Shown here: piece by piece, positions 55,585-63,600 of the stretch
Position numbering within the stretch: position 1 is the stretch's first letter
How the letters are laid out: each line of letters opens with the position of its first letter
NCBI GenBank assembly: GCA_903892995.1
Contig: CAITKP010000102.1
Coordinates: 1 to 63,600 of the forward strand
From: an uncultured Campylobacterales bacterium
GTDB taxonomy: Bacteria > Campylobacterota > Campylobacteria > Campylobacterales > Sulfurimonadaceae
Reading direction: 5' to 3'
Length of the DNA: 63,600 nucleotides
Program-made: the position numbers and the translations under genes
Notes under the pieces: generated by a model
Told to the model about the DNA's origin: nothing
Database searches by the model: none
Seen by the model: only the letters and a program-made list of their open reading frames with translations

Positions 55585-55863
55585 CTATTGCTTGATAAGA
55601 ATTTCACATTGATTTTTAAATTTTGGTAGGCCATTACGAATTATCCATTCTACAATGGCTAGATTTACACCTTCGTAATCATGAGCTTTTTTAAGTTTGT
55701 TAAATTGCTCTGCGATAGCAGTTAAATGCATAAGTATGGCTGGTCTTGTTGTTATAGAATCTTCAAGCGCTTGAGTGATACTTCCACTATTTTTTACTAT
55801 TTGTTCAATATATTCTATTTTTTCAAGGATAAGGTATATTTTAGAGATAGACTCTTTAGACAT
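55585..55863 (-). CDS. HepT-like toxin (DUF86) of a MntA/HepT pair
   Basis: The 92-residue helical HEPN protein has LKKAHDYEGVNLAIVEWIIRN, matching the end of the HepT motif R-x4-H-x-Y followed by V(D/N)..IVW. The Arg is Lys here, while His and Tyr are kept. HepT proteins are RNases whose Tyr is AMPylated by the partner nucleotidyltransferase. It overlaps the mntA gene by 8 bp, the standard order. Confidence 0.8.
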   Translation of the reverse strand: MSKESISKIYLILEKIEYIEQIVKNSGSITQALEDSITTRPAILMHLTAIAEQFNKLKKAHDYEGVNLAIVEWIIRNGLPKFKNQCEILIKQ

Positions 55864-56164
55864 AAATTGCTCTGTCTATAATAAATTTTTTGCCCGTTTT
55901 ACCCATTCCCGTACTATCGGCTAAATCAACAGGTAAACCGATTGCTTTACTGATTTCTGCTTGGATCTCTTGTATGCGTTTGATTGCACCAAACCCGTAC
56001 TTATTAGCAAATTCTGGAGTTGCCTCTACTAGAATATCAACATCACTATTTTCATTTGCTTCATCGCGAGAGTATGATCCAAAAAGCGCTTTTATTAAAA
56101 AGCCCTCCTCTTGATAAACTGATTTAACATTTGCAAGATAAGCTAAAATTGATGTTTTGTCCAT
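55856..56164 (-). CDS. MntA-like nucleotidyltransferase antitoxin
   Basis: The 102-residue minimal nucleotidyltransferase has LFGSYSRDEANENSDVDILVE, the GSx10DxD motif with both metal Asp. In characterised systems MntA neutralises HepT by transferring AMP to its Tyr. First gene of the two-gene module lying between the COG3400 gene and an esterase gene, inside an otherwise conserved neighbourhood that includes tgt, which suggests acquisition. Confidence 0.85.
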   Translation of the reverse strand: MDKTSILAYLANVKSVYQEEGFLIKALFGSYSRDEANENSDVDILVEATPEFANKYGFGAIKRIQEIQAEISKAIGLPVDLADSTGMGKTGKKFIIDRAIYV

Positions 56165-56185
56165 AGCGATGATTATAGCATTTTT

Positions 56186-56755
56186 TTAATCTATCTCATT
56201 TTTTAAAAATGCTTCAATCTTTTCAAAATACCTCTCAATCCCATCAAAATTATGGCTTCCGCCCTCTTCTATGTGAAGTGTTGCATCAGATAAAAATCTC
56301 TGGGCTTCTTTATAATCAAGCAGATCATCCCCTTTTTGCAGTAAAAGCATTATATTGTTTTGATTGATGGAAGCTGTTTTAAACTTTTTCAAGCTCTCTA
56401 CATGAGTGGCATTCCACTCATACTCGCTGTTATCATAATAGTTCATTCCATGTCCTATTGCTCTTAAAAGCGTTATTTCAGGGTTGATGGAAGGGTTGAT
56501 AAGTACTGCTTTAAGGTCATATTTTTGGGAGAGAAACAGTGCATAAAAACCACCCAAAGAAGCCCCAATAAGCGAAACTTCTGAGTCACAAGCTTCGATG
56601 ATATCTTCTAAAGTCAAAAGCGCAAGAGTGGGAATAGTTGAAAGTGAAGGAGCCATAAAAGCGATCCCTTGATTCTTAAAGTACTCACGAAATAACTTTG
56701 CTTTTTTCGCCTCGGCACTGCTTCCAAAACCATGTATATATAAAATCATCGCCAC
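56186..56755 (-). CDS. YqiA/UPF0227-type alpha/beta-hydrolase esterase
   Basis: The 189-residue protein starts MAMILYIHGFGSS (oxyanion region HGFGSS), has the nucleophile in GASLGGFYAL, an acidic residue in GDDLLDYKEA and the His in EGGSHNFDG. This is the compact YqiA/YcfP esterase pattern. Substrate unknown. Divergent from tgt across 75 bp that contain the tgt promoter and a palindrome. Confidence 0.85.
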   Translation of the reverse strand: MAMILYIHGFGSSAEAKKAKLFREYFKNQGIAFMAPSLSTIPTLALLTLEDIIEACDSEVSLIGASLGGFYALFLSQKYDLKAVLINPSINPEITLLRAIGHGMNYYDNSEYEWNATHVESLKKFKTASINQNNIMLLLQKGDDLLDYKEAQRFLSDATLHIEEGGSHNFDGIERYFEKIEAFLKNEID

Positions 56756-56780
56756 TCCTAAAAATCTATTTGTAAAATGA

Positions 56781-56786
56781 TATAAT
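56781..56786 (+). promoter_or_regulatory. -10 element of tgt
   Basis: AATGATATAATTTTG holds a perfect TATAAT 44 bp before the tgt ATG. The predicted leader contains an exact dispersed palindrome just before the start. Confidence 0.55.
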
Positions 56787-56811
56787 TTTGACCTTTAAAA
56801 GCAACCAACCC

Positions 56812-56821
56812 TTACATGTAA
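56812..56821. repeat. dispersed palindrome in the tgt leader
   Basis: An exact TTACATGTAA ends 9 nt before the tgt ATG and runs into the ribosome site (GTAAAGAGAATTT). One of only three copies outside coding sequence. Confidence 0.85.
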
Positions 56822-57964
<1,143 letters not shown>

Positions 57965-58747
57965 ATGACACTTGGAGTAAATATCGATCATGTCGCAGTT
58001 TTAAGAGAAGCAAGGCGAGTAAATGACCCTGATATTATGATGGCGCTTTATACGGCTGTGCAAGCAGGAGCGGACCAGATCACTATCCATCTTCGTGAAG
58101 ATCGTCGTCATATCCAAGACGCAGATGCACAAAAGATCATCGCTTCAAGCGGTGTGCCTGTGAATCTGGAGTGTTCCATCAACCAAAAAATTTTAGATAT
58201 CGTTTGCGATCTGCATCCTCACCGCGCGACTTTAGTTCCTGAAAAACGCGAAGAGGTTACAACCGAGGGCGGACTTGATATCTTTACTTATGAAGATGAA
58301 GTGCGTCGTAGTATTGAACAGCTTCATGATTCACTTATTCCTGTCTCACTTTTTGTTGATCCAACAAAAGAAGCGATGAAACAGAGTAAAGAGCTTGGCG
58401 CTGAGATGGTAGAGCTTCACACAGGAGAGTTTGCCAACCTTTTTGCGATGCTCAACTCCTCACTTTCTCACTCCAACCACAGCATTAAAGAGCTTGAACT
58501 TCCTCGATATGAGCTGGCTTCTCGTCTTGAACACGCACTCAACGCTTTGCAAGAGAGTGCTGTGTATGCACGTTCACTCGGTCTTGAAGTCGCCGCTGGA
58601 CATGGACTTAACTACATCAATGTCAAACATATCACGACTATCAAAGAGATAAGTGAGCTCAATATCGGGCAAAGTATCATCGCTCGCTCTGTATTTACTG
58701 GACTTGATGGGGCTGTTCGTGAGATGAAAAAGTTAGTCAACGCATAA
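57965..58747 (+). CDS. pdxJ: pyridoxine 5'-phosphate synthase
   Basis: PdxJ condenses deoxyxylulose phosphate with 3-amino-2-oxopropyl phosphate in DXP-dependent vitamin B6 synthesis. The 260-residue TIM barrel has LGVNIDHVAVLREARR, DQITIHLREDRRHIQD, NLECSINQKIL, EKREEVTTEGGLD and VAAGHGLNY. Its start directly follows the tgt stop and its stop overlaps pdxA by one base, so PdxJ and PdxA are made together. Confidence 0.97.
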   Translation: MTLGVNIDHVAVLREARRVNDPDIMMALYTAVQAGADQITIHLREDRRHIQDADAQKIIASSGVPVNLECSINQKILDIVCDLHPHRATLVPEKREEVTTEGGLDIFTYEDEVRRSIEQLHDSLIPVSLFVDPTKEAMKQSKELGAEMVELHTGEFANLFAMLNSSLSHSNHSIKELELPRYELASRLEHALNALQESAVYARSLGLEVAAGHGLNYINVKHITTIKEISELNIGQSIIARSVFTGLDGAVREMKKLVNA

Positions 58748-59706
58748 TGAAAAAGCTAGCCATCAGCATCGGCGACATCAATGGAGTCGGCTTAGAAATC
58801 GCTCTAAAGTGCCATGAAGAGGTAAGTAAAATCTGCCATCCCATCTACTGCGTAGATGAAAAAATAGTGCAAGATGCTGTAAAAATTTTAGATATACCGA
58901 TGCCAAAAAACCTTACATGTAAAGAACTTTTTGAGTCTAAACTTTTAAATTTAGAAACAAAAATCCAGCCAAGCAAAGTCACAAAAGAGAGCGGAGAATA
59001 CTCTTACCATTCATTTTTAAAAGCGATACAGCTTTGTGAAAGTGGCGAGTGCGACGCTGTTGTAACCATGCCTATCCACAAAGAAGCATGGATGCTAGCG
59101 GGTCTCAAATACAAAGGCCACACCGATATGCTCCGCGACTACTTCAAACAAGATGCCATCATGATGCTTGGATGTGAGAAGCTTTATGTTCCTCTTTTTA
59201 CCGAGCATATTCCCCTTCGCGAAGTCGCCTTACATGTAAAGAGTGAAAAGCTCACGCCCTTCTTACTCGCTCTACACAAAAGTATTGGCGATAAACGTGT
59301 GGCAGTTCTTGGTTTAAACCCTCACGCAGGAGATAACGGGGCAATTGGTGATGAGGAAAAAGAGATAAGTAAAGCGATTTTAAATGCCAATAAAGAAATG
59401 GGCAAAGAGCTTTTTTTTGGCCCTATCGTCCCCGATGTAGCTTTTGCACCCTACTTTAGAGATAGTGTCCAATACATCTGCGCCATGTATCACGATCAAG
59501 GTTTAGCACCGCTCAAAGCGCTCTATTTTGAAGAGAGTATCAATGTCTCTTTGAACCTGCCAATCATCCGAACTTCTGTAGATCACGGCACTGCTTTTGA
59601 TATCGCTTACCAAAACAAGGCGCACACACTAAGCTACATGAACGCCATAAAAGCTAGTTTAGAACTTACTCACTCTAAAGAAAAAGATTTTATCAACATA
59701 TTGTAA
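58747..59706 (+). CDS. pdxA: 4-hydroxythreonine-4-phosphate dehydrogenase
   Basis: PdxA oxidises 4-phospho-hydroxythreonine to the PdxJ substrate. The 319-residue protein has ISIGDINGVGLEIALK, TMPIHKEAWMLAG, GHTDMLRD and MYHDQGLAPLKAL, with metal-binding His residues kept. Two exact palindromes lie inside (58913 read L-T-C-K, 59230 read LHVK), covering both common reading phases in one gene. Confidence 0.96.
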   Translation: MKKLAISIGDINGVGLEIALKCHEEVSKICHPIYCVDEKIVQDAVKILDIPMPKNLTCKELFESKLLNLETKIQPSKVTKESGEYSYHSFLKAIQLCESGECDAVVTMPIHKEAWMLAGLKYKGHTDMLRDYFKQDAIMMLGCEKLYVPLFTEHIPLREVALHVKSEKLTPFLLALHKSIGDKRVAVLGLNPHAGDNGAIGDEEKEISKAILNANKEMGKELFFGPIVPDVAFAPYFRDSVQYICAMYHDQGLAPLKALYFEESINVSLNLPIIRTSVDHGTAFDIAYQNKAHTLSYMNAIKASLELTHSKEKDFINIL

Positions 59707-59715
59707 ATAATTATA

Positions 59716-59721
59716 TATAAT
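59716..59721 (+). promoter_or_regulatory. -10 element of the carbonic anhydrase gene
   Basis: TTATATATAATG contains TATAAT 31 bp before the ATG; AAAAAAAGGAGAAAG is a strong ribosome site. Confidence 0.5.
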
Positions 59722-59751
59722 GTTAAAAAATTAAAAAAAGGAGAAAGTTAC

Positions 59752-60480
59752 ATGAAAAAAACCTTAGCCTCAATTATTGTATTTAGTATCATCTTAGGTA
59801 GTTCAGCTATTGCAAAAGAACATGGAGAAATTCGTTGGAATTATGATGAATATGGTCCAAAACATTGGTGTAATTTTAGCGCTACATGTAAAGATGGAAA
59901 AGCACAATCACCGATTGATATCCAAACAAAATCTACAATACCATTGAAACCTGAGAATACGTTAATTCTCAATGAAAATGTTAATGTTCACGCATCTGTT
60001 GTAGATAATGGTCATGCAATTCAGATAAATACTGCAAATGCTGGCAAACTTACAATTAATGGAAAAGATTATAATCTAGTTCAGTTCCATCTTCATGGTA
60101 AAAGTGAAGAAAAGATTAATGCAAAGCAATATGATTTAGTTGCGCACATGGTACATAAAAGTGAAGATGGCAACCTATCTGTCGTAGCCGTATTATTTAA
60201 ACAAGGCAAACAAGAAAACCCTGTACTTTCTAAAGTTATTTCAAATGTTGGAAGCAATATAGAGATAAATCCAGAAGATCTTTTACCAAAAAATACGGAT
60301 CACTATTATCATTTTATGGGTTCTTTAACAACTCCTCCTTGTACAGAAAATGTTAATTGGTATGTTCTAAAAGATGTACAAAGTGTGTCTAAAGCACAAC
60401 TTAAAGCGATTCGTAAATATTACAACCATAACTATCGCCCAGTTCAACCTTTAAACGGTAGAGATGTTGAGGCACGTTAA
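59752..60480 (+). CDS. cah: periplasmic alpha-type carbonic anhydrase
   Basis: The 242-residue precursor has a signal peptide (MKKTLASIIVFSIILGSSAIA) and the alpha-class features WNYDEYGPKHWCN, QSPIDIQT, zinc ligands in QFHLHGKSEE and LVAHMVHKSEDG, and GSLTTPPCTENVNW. Cysteines in HWCN and PPCT can form the usual disulfide. It would interconvert CO2 and bicarbonate in the periplasm, useful for CO2 supply in an autotroph. A near palindrome (59882) encodes T-C-K. Own promoter and terminator. Confidence 0.96.
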   Translation: MKKTLASIIVFSIILGSSAIAKEHGEIRWNYDEYGPKHWCNFSATCKDGKAQSPIDIQTKSTIPLKPENTLILNENVNVHASVVDNGHAIQINTANAGKLTINGKDYNLVQFHLHGKSEEKINAKQYDLVAHMVHKSEDGNLSVVAVLFKQGKQENPVLSKVISNVGSNIEINPEDLLPKNTDHYYHFMGSLTTPPCTENVNWYVLKDVQSVSKAQLKAIRKYYNHNYRPVQPLNGRDVEAR

Positions 60481-60506
60481 TATTACTAAGTCTAATTACC
60501 ATCTTT

Positions 60507-60532
60507 CCAAAGTAATTTAAAAGTTACTTTGG
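60507..60532. terminator. hairpin between carbonic anhydrase and GGDEF genes
   Basis: CCAAAGTAA and TTACTTTGG form a 9-bp stem around 8 nt, between convergent genes; the inner bases can pair further. Likely a shared terminator. Confidence 0.55.
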
Positions 60533-60569
60533 AGAACAATTCAATTCTCATCTCATAACTTCAAGAAAT

Positions 60570-61862
60570 TTAATACAAACTCATAATCTTAGAACTAAAA
60601 TCGAGTGATACAGTACAGTTTCTTCCACTCTCTTTTGCTTTATAAAGCGCCTCATCTGCAGTCTCTAAAAGATTGTTGTAACTTATATCTAGACTTGGAA
60701 CAACACTGCTCACTCCAAAACTCATCGTAAAAGGTGTAATCTCTATACCATTTACTGTGAAGTTTTTTGGATTTTTTAGATTTTTAGCTATCTCAGTACA
60801 CAATAAAACTGCACCTTCAAGCTCTGTGTCATAAAGCACAATCACAAACTCTTCACCACCATAACGCGCGACAAGATCAGTGGAGCGTCTAAGTGATTTT
60901 ACGAGTGTTCTTGCAACATTTTTTAAAACCTCATCGCCTGCAATATGTCCATAAGTATCATTTACATTTTTAAAATGATCAATATCACACATTATTAACG
61001 ATATATGCGTTTGAGTTCGTATTGCCATCTCCCATGTGTTAGCGATGTAAACTTCAAAGTGCCTTCTATTTGCTAGTTTTGTCAAAGAATCAGTCATACT
61101 CATCTGTTCAAGTTTATGATTTGCATTTTGAAGTGCTTTTGTTCTCTCGATAATTTTTTCCTCTAATGTAGCATTCATCTCATCCATAAGAGCTGTATAA
61201 GAAGCAATTTTTTCGACCATATCAACAATCGCATTATGAATGACACCTACTTCATCAGTACGATTTGATTTTTGTAGGTCAAAGTTATTTTGTTTTGGAT
61301 CATATGCGACTACAGCATTTGTAAGTTTTTTTAGATGTTTCAACTCTCTTTTAAGTATAAAGATAAATATTGAGAGTAAGATCAACACCACAATAAGTAT
61401 ATTAAGTGTTGTTTGCTTATTTTTCTTTTGCATCTGCTCATATTCATCATTAGAAAACTCTACATGTATATATCCTACAATTTTGTTTGTAAGATTATCT
61501 ACAATCGCATTTTGACAATATTTTATGCCATCAGGAATATCTTGTTTTGATTGCACATTTTTTGGATAAATAAAAAGTGTACGATCATTCTCATCTGTAA
61601 CTTTCATAAATGTTATATCTCTGTTTTGTCCTACAATCAGATGCAGATAATCTTTATTTGCCTCTTCAAGTCCCAAAGAGATATTTAGACTCAAAACTGG
61701 TAACATCGTTTGTAAAAGAAGCTTATTTTTTGCTTTTTTAGAGTTTACAAATTGTGTTGTTATATTTTCAGAAAGTTGATACCGTTCTAAACCTGTAGTT
61801 AACAGGGTAAAAAAGATAATACCAATGATGATTTTAAATTCTATGCTTAACGTACGCATCAT
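60570..61862 (-). CDS. membrane diguanylate cyclase (GGDEF)
   Basis: The 430-residue protein has membrane helices at about 9-25 and 151-168, a periplasmic domain between them, a HAMP-like linker and coiled coil, and a GGDEF domain from about 255 (MTDSLTKLANRRHFEVY). The active site is GGEEF, with the inhibitory RSTD five residues before it, so it should make c-di-GMP with product inhibition. It overlaps the YfiR-like gene by 4 bp; by analogy with YfiN/YfiR, the periplasmic partner probably controls it. Confidence 0.93.
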   Translation of the reverse strand: MMRTLSIEFKIIIGIIFFTLLTTGLERYQLSENITTQFVNSKKAKNKLLLQTMLPVLSLNISLGLEEANKDYLHLIVGQNRDITFMKVTDENDRTLFIYPKNVQSKQDIPDGIKYCQNAIVDNLTNKIVGYIHVEFSNDEYEQMQKKNKQTTLNILIVVLILLSIFIFILKRELKHLKKLTNAVVAYDPKQNNFDLQKSNRTDEVGVIHNAIVDMVEKIASYTALMDEMNATLEEKIIERTKALQNANHKLEQMSMTDSLTKLANRRHFEVYIANTWEMAIRTQTHISLIMCDIDHFKNVNDTYGHIAGDEVLKNVARTLVKSLRRSTDLVARYGGEEFVIVLYDTELEGAVLLCTEIAKNLKNPKNFTVNGIEITPFTMSFGVSSVVPSLDISYNNLLETADEALYKAKESGRNCTVSLDFSSKIMSLY

Positions 61863-62419
61863 TTATCACCTTGCATATAAAGTTTTGAGATTCGAAGTAA
61901 AATGGGATCAAGAGTAATACCATTTCTTTTTAAAGCAGTTGTATTGATGTAAGGCAGTGTCTTTCTACCTAAATAAAGAGATAAGGAAACCCCCTCTTCA
62001 AGCAATGAAGCATCATACGAAACTGTCATAGAGTTGTGTCGCTTTGCATATGCTAAGGTTTCAGAGATATGTGCTTTTGATGAATTAAACAAAAAAAGAA
62101 GCTCACTGTTCTTACATGTAGAGAGTTCTGTATAATTTGCTAGAGTCATTTTTATTTTGTAGTTTTTGATTCCTTGAGGATAGTTGCAACTAATCCTTTC
62201 TTTCAACGAGATTGCGGCAGTTTCATCCACTTCTTCTTCAAGCAAACAGATATGAATCTCATCTTTTACTCGAATACTTTGATCACTCATAACGATAAAA
62301 CGAGGTAGAAGTTTTGAGTAAATCTCAAGAACATCCTCGTCGTAGTTTCCAGCATTCACTGAGACACTACCTAAAAGTAAAAAAAAGGCCAAAAAGTTTC
62401 TAAAAAAATGTAATAACAA
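61859..62419 (-). CDS. YfiR-like periplasmic regulator (DUF4154)
   Basis: The 186-residue precursor has a signal peptide (FLAFFLLLGSVSVNA) and an overall YfiR/DUF4154 layout ending with LPYINTTALKRNGITLDPILLRISKLY. In Pseudomonas YfiR represses the cyclase YfiN from the periplasm. Here it directly precedes a membrane cyclase with a 4-bp overlap and diverges from a TonB-dependent receptor. The family is called from weak similarity, so position matters. A near palindrome (62112) encodes T-C-K. Confidence 0.68.
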   Translation of the reverse strand: MLLHFFRNFLAFFLLLGSVSVNAGNYDEDVLEIYSKLLPRFIVMSDQSIRVKDEIHICLLEEEVDETAAISLKERISCNYPQGIKNYKIKMTLANYTELSTCKNSELLFLFNSSKAHISETLAYAKRHNSMTVSYDASLLEEGVSLSLYLGRKTLPYINTTALKRNGITLDPILLRISKLYMQGDK

Positions 62420-62517
62420 AATACAACCGATTTAAAGCTAGAATAAATATTAGTTATAGTACCATATTTTCATATATATTACGTCCACAATCCATGAATT
62501 ACAAAGGCAAGAGTTCT

Positions 62518-63600
62518 ATGAATAAAACAATTTTCCATATAGTTTTATCTTTAGCAACTGCCAATCTACTCTACGCTTCAAGCTCGCAAGAGAGTGGCGA
62601 TGATATAGAATCACTTCTCAAAGATGTCAGCAGTATTGCTACAAAAAAATCTATAAATGTTGATTATATGCCCTCTGTTGCAACCATTATAGATGCACAA
62701 ACATTTTTGGATGCTGGTGTACAAAATATCTCTCAGGCACTCGATATGCTTCCAGGGTTTCAAGAGCAAATAAGTCCTATGGGTTATACCATTTCAACTG
62801 TTCGTGGATTTAAAAATCCAAATGCTTATTTTGCTGATAAAGTAAAAATTTTAGTTGATGGTGTTGCTATCAACAACGAAGTCACAGGAACTGCAAGTTT
62901 TTATCTGGACTTTCCAATGCGCCTTGTAGAAAAGATCGAAGTGTTACGAGGACCTGCATCGACTATGTATGGCGGTGGAGCTTATTATGGCGCTGTCAAT
63001 ATCATCACAAAACTTGGTGATCAAAAAAATGAAAATCAGGTCTATGTAGGTGGAGGCAGTTATGGAGCCATCACTGCTGGAACAAATCTCACCACAACTC
63101 AAAATGGCTGGAATATCTTTGCAGATGGGTATGCGTATTCAAATGATAAGTCTCTCTATTTTAATGCCTATCATTCATATAATAATGGATACACACAAGA
63201 GGCAACTAAAGATTATAGTGTAGGAGTAAAAGCGACTAAAGATAAATGGAAATTTATCACTCGACTCAAGCATGAAAATTCTGGAAACTACTATAGTTTT
63301 GAGGGTGGGCTTAATCCTATTCCAGATAAACCAGAAGATCATTCCAATATTTATTTATATTCTCAACTAAAATATACAACGAATTTTAATGATTATGAGC
63401 TAGAGACAAAGATAAATTACTCACATCGAAATGAAAATATTGACGCAAATATTGCTAATATAAGTTCTGCAAGTAAGTACTATGCAACCAGATTGGATGG
63501 TTTTTTTTCAAATACAAATATTCAAGAAGATAATTATGGAATCGAATCAACATTAACACTTCCCGAGTTTGCATCAAATGATATTTTACTTGGTGTTGGA
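62518..63600 (+). CDS. TonB-dependent outer membrane receptor, 5' part
   Basis: The 361 residues before the window edge comprise a signal peptide (MNKTIFHIVLSLATANLLYA), a plug domain (PSVATIIDAQTFLDAGV, ISQALDMLPGF, VRGFKNPN, VEKIEVLRGPASTMYGGGAYYGAVNIITK) and the first barrel strands. Such receptors import siderophores, metals or cobalamin with TonB energy; ligand not readable. I choose the ATG at 62518 with AAAGGCAAGAG upstream over one at 62494. Divergent from the YfiR/cyclase pair across ~98 bp. The gene continues past the window. Confidence 0.93.
   Translation, partial: MNKTIFHIVLSLATANLLYASSSQESGDDIESLLKDVSSIATKKSINVDYMPSVATIIDAQTFLDAGVQNISQALDMLPGFQEQISPMGYTISTVRGFKNPNAYFADKVKILVDGVAINNEVTGTASFYLDFPMRLVEKIEVLRGPASTMYGGGAYYGAVNIITKLGDQKNENQVYVGGGSYGAITAGTNLTTTQNGWNIFADGYAYSNDKSLYFNAYHSYNNGYTQEATKDYSVGVKATKDKWKFITRLKHENSGNYYSFEGGLNPIPDKPEDHSNIYLYSQLKYTTNFNDYELETKINYSHRNENIDANIANISSASKYYATRLDGFFSNTNIQEDNYGIESTLTLPEFASNDILLGVG

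Overview
The window looks like chromosomal DNA of a Campylobacterota (Epsilonproteobacteria) bacterium, closest in gene content to Sulfurimonas/Sulfuricurvum-type organisms. The DNA is AT-rich (roughly one third GC by eye) and gene-dense, with no intergenic gap above about 180 bp. Several gene orders are typical of the group: nadE..lpxK..thrC, and tgt..(TrkA-like)..aroB-mscS-mtaB-ftsH paralog-bioV. I see no tRNA, rRNA, IS element, prophage or CRISPR array. The first ~245 bases are different: about 50% GC, encoding an LpxD fragment that runs out of frame into gltB. That edge is best read as an assembly chimera.

Layout. 1-1.7 kb: foreign lpxD piece, then the 5' part of gltB. 1.9-8.4 kb: recO, a membrane-anchored response regulator, htpG, and a large tandem-Cache protein ending in a CheW domain. 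8.4-10.1 kb: minC-minD-minE. 10.1-12 kb (minus): ung and a dihydroorotase homolog lacking its metal ligands. 12-15.8 kb: lpxB-gnnB-gnnA-lpxA-like, a lipid A cluster pointing to 3-amino sugar (GlcN3N) lipid A. 15.8-18.6 kb (minus): dsbD, mtgA. 18.7-25.9 kb: a DUF255 protein, PPK2, and a TolC-MacA-MacB type exporter with separate ATPase and permease genes. 25.9-32.1 kb (minus): a VanY-type peptidase, then nadE-degT-lpxK-argB-thrC. 32.2-41.5 kb: a CZB chemoreceptor, a ferritin-like DUF455 protein, a metallo-hydrolase, a small cytochrome c, then thiL-truD-psd-rmuC-cmoB-thioesterase on the minus strand. 41.7-47.5 kb: a degenerate GGDEF protein, a class E type succinate dehydrogenase/fumarate reductase (sdhA-sdhB-sdhE), exonuclease III. 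47.5-55.5 kb (minus): TrkA-like, aroB, mscS, mtaB, a protease-dead FtsH paralog, bioV, mogA. 55.6-56.8 kb: a MntA/HepT toxin-antitoxin pair and a YqiA-type esterase. 56.8-60.5 kb: tgt, pdxJ, pdxA, a periplasmic alpha-carbonic anhydrase. 60.6-63.6 kb: a diguanylate cyclase/YfiR pair divergent from a truncated TonB-dependent receptor.

The strongest unexplained signal is not a gene. It is a dispersed palindrome, TTACATGTAA, most often as CTTACATGTAAG. I count 24 exact copies and 12 with one outer base changed, against roughly 0.2-0.3 exact copies expected by chance. Almost all lie inside genes, in two of the three reading phases, giving recurrent L-T-C-K or L-H-V-S/K/R peptides. This looks like a genome-wide highly iterated palindrome, comparable in kind to cyanobacterial HIP1 or a DNA uptake/self-recognition signal. 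I know of no description of it in this group.

A second theme is enzyme families whose catalytic residues are gone while the gene is intact: the LpxA-like protein (His to Gly), the FtsH paralog (HEAGH to YQAAK), the dihydroorotase homolog, the Hpt-like domain of the response regulator and the GGDEF-like protein (EYDQF).
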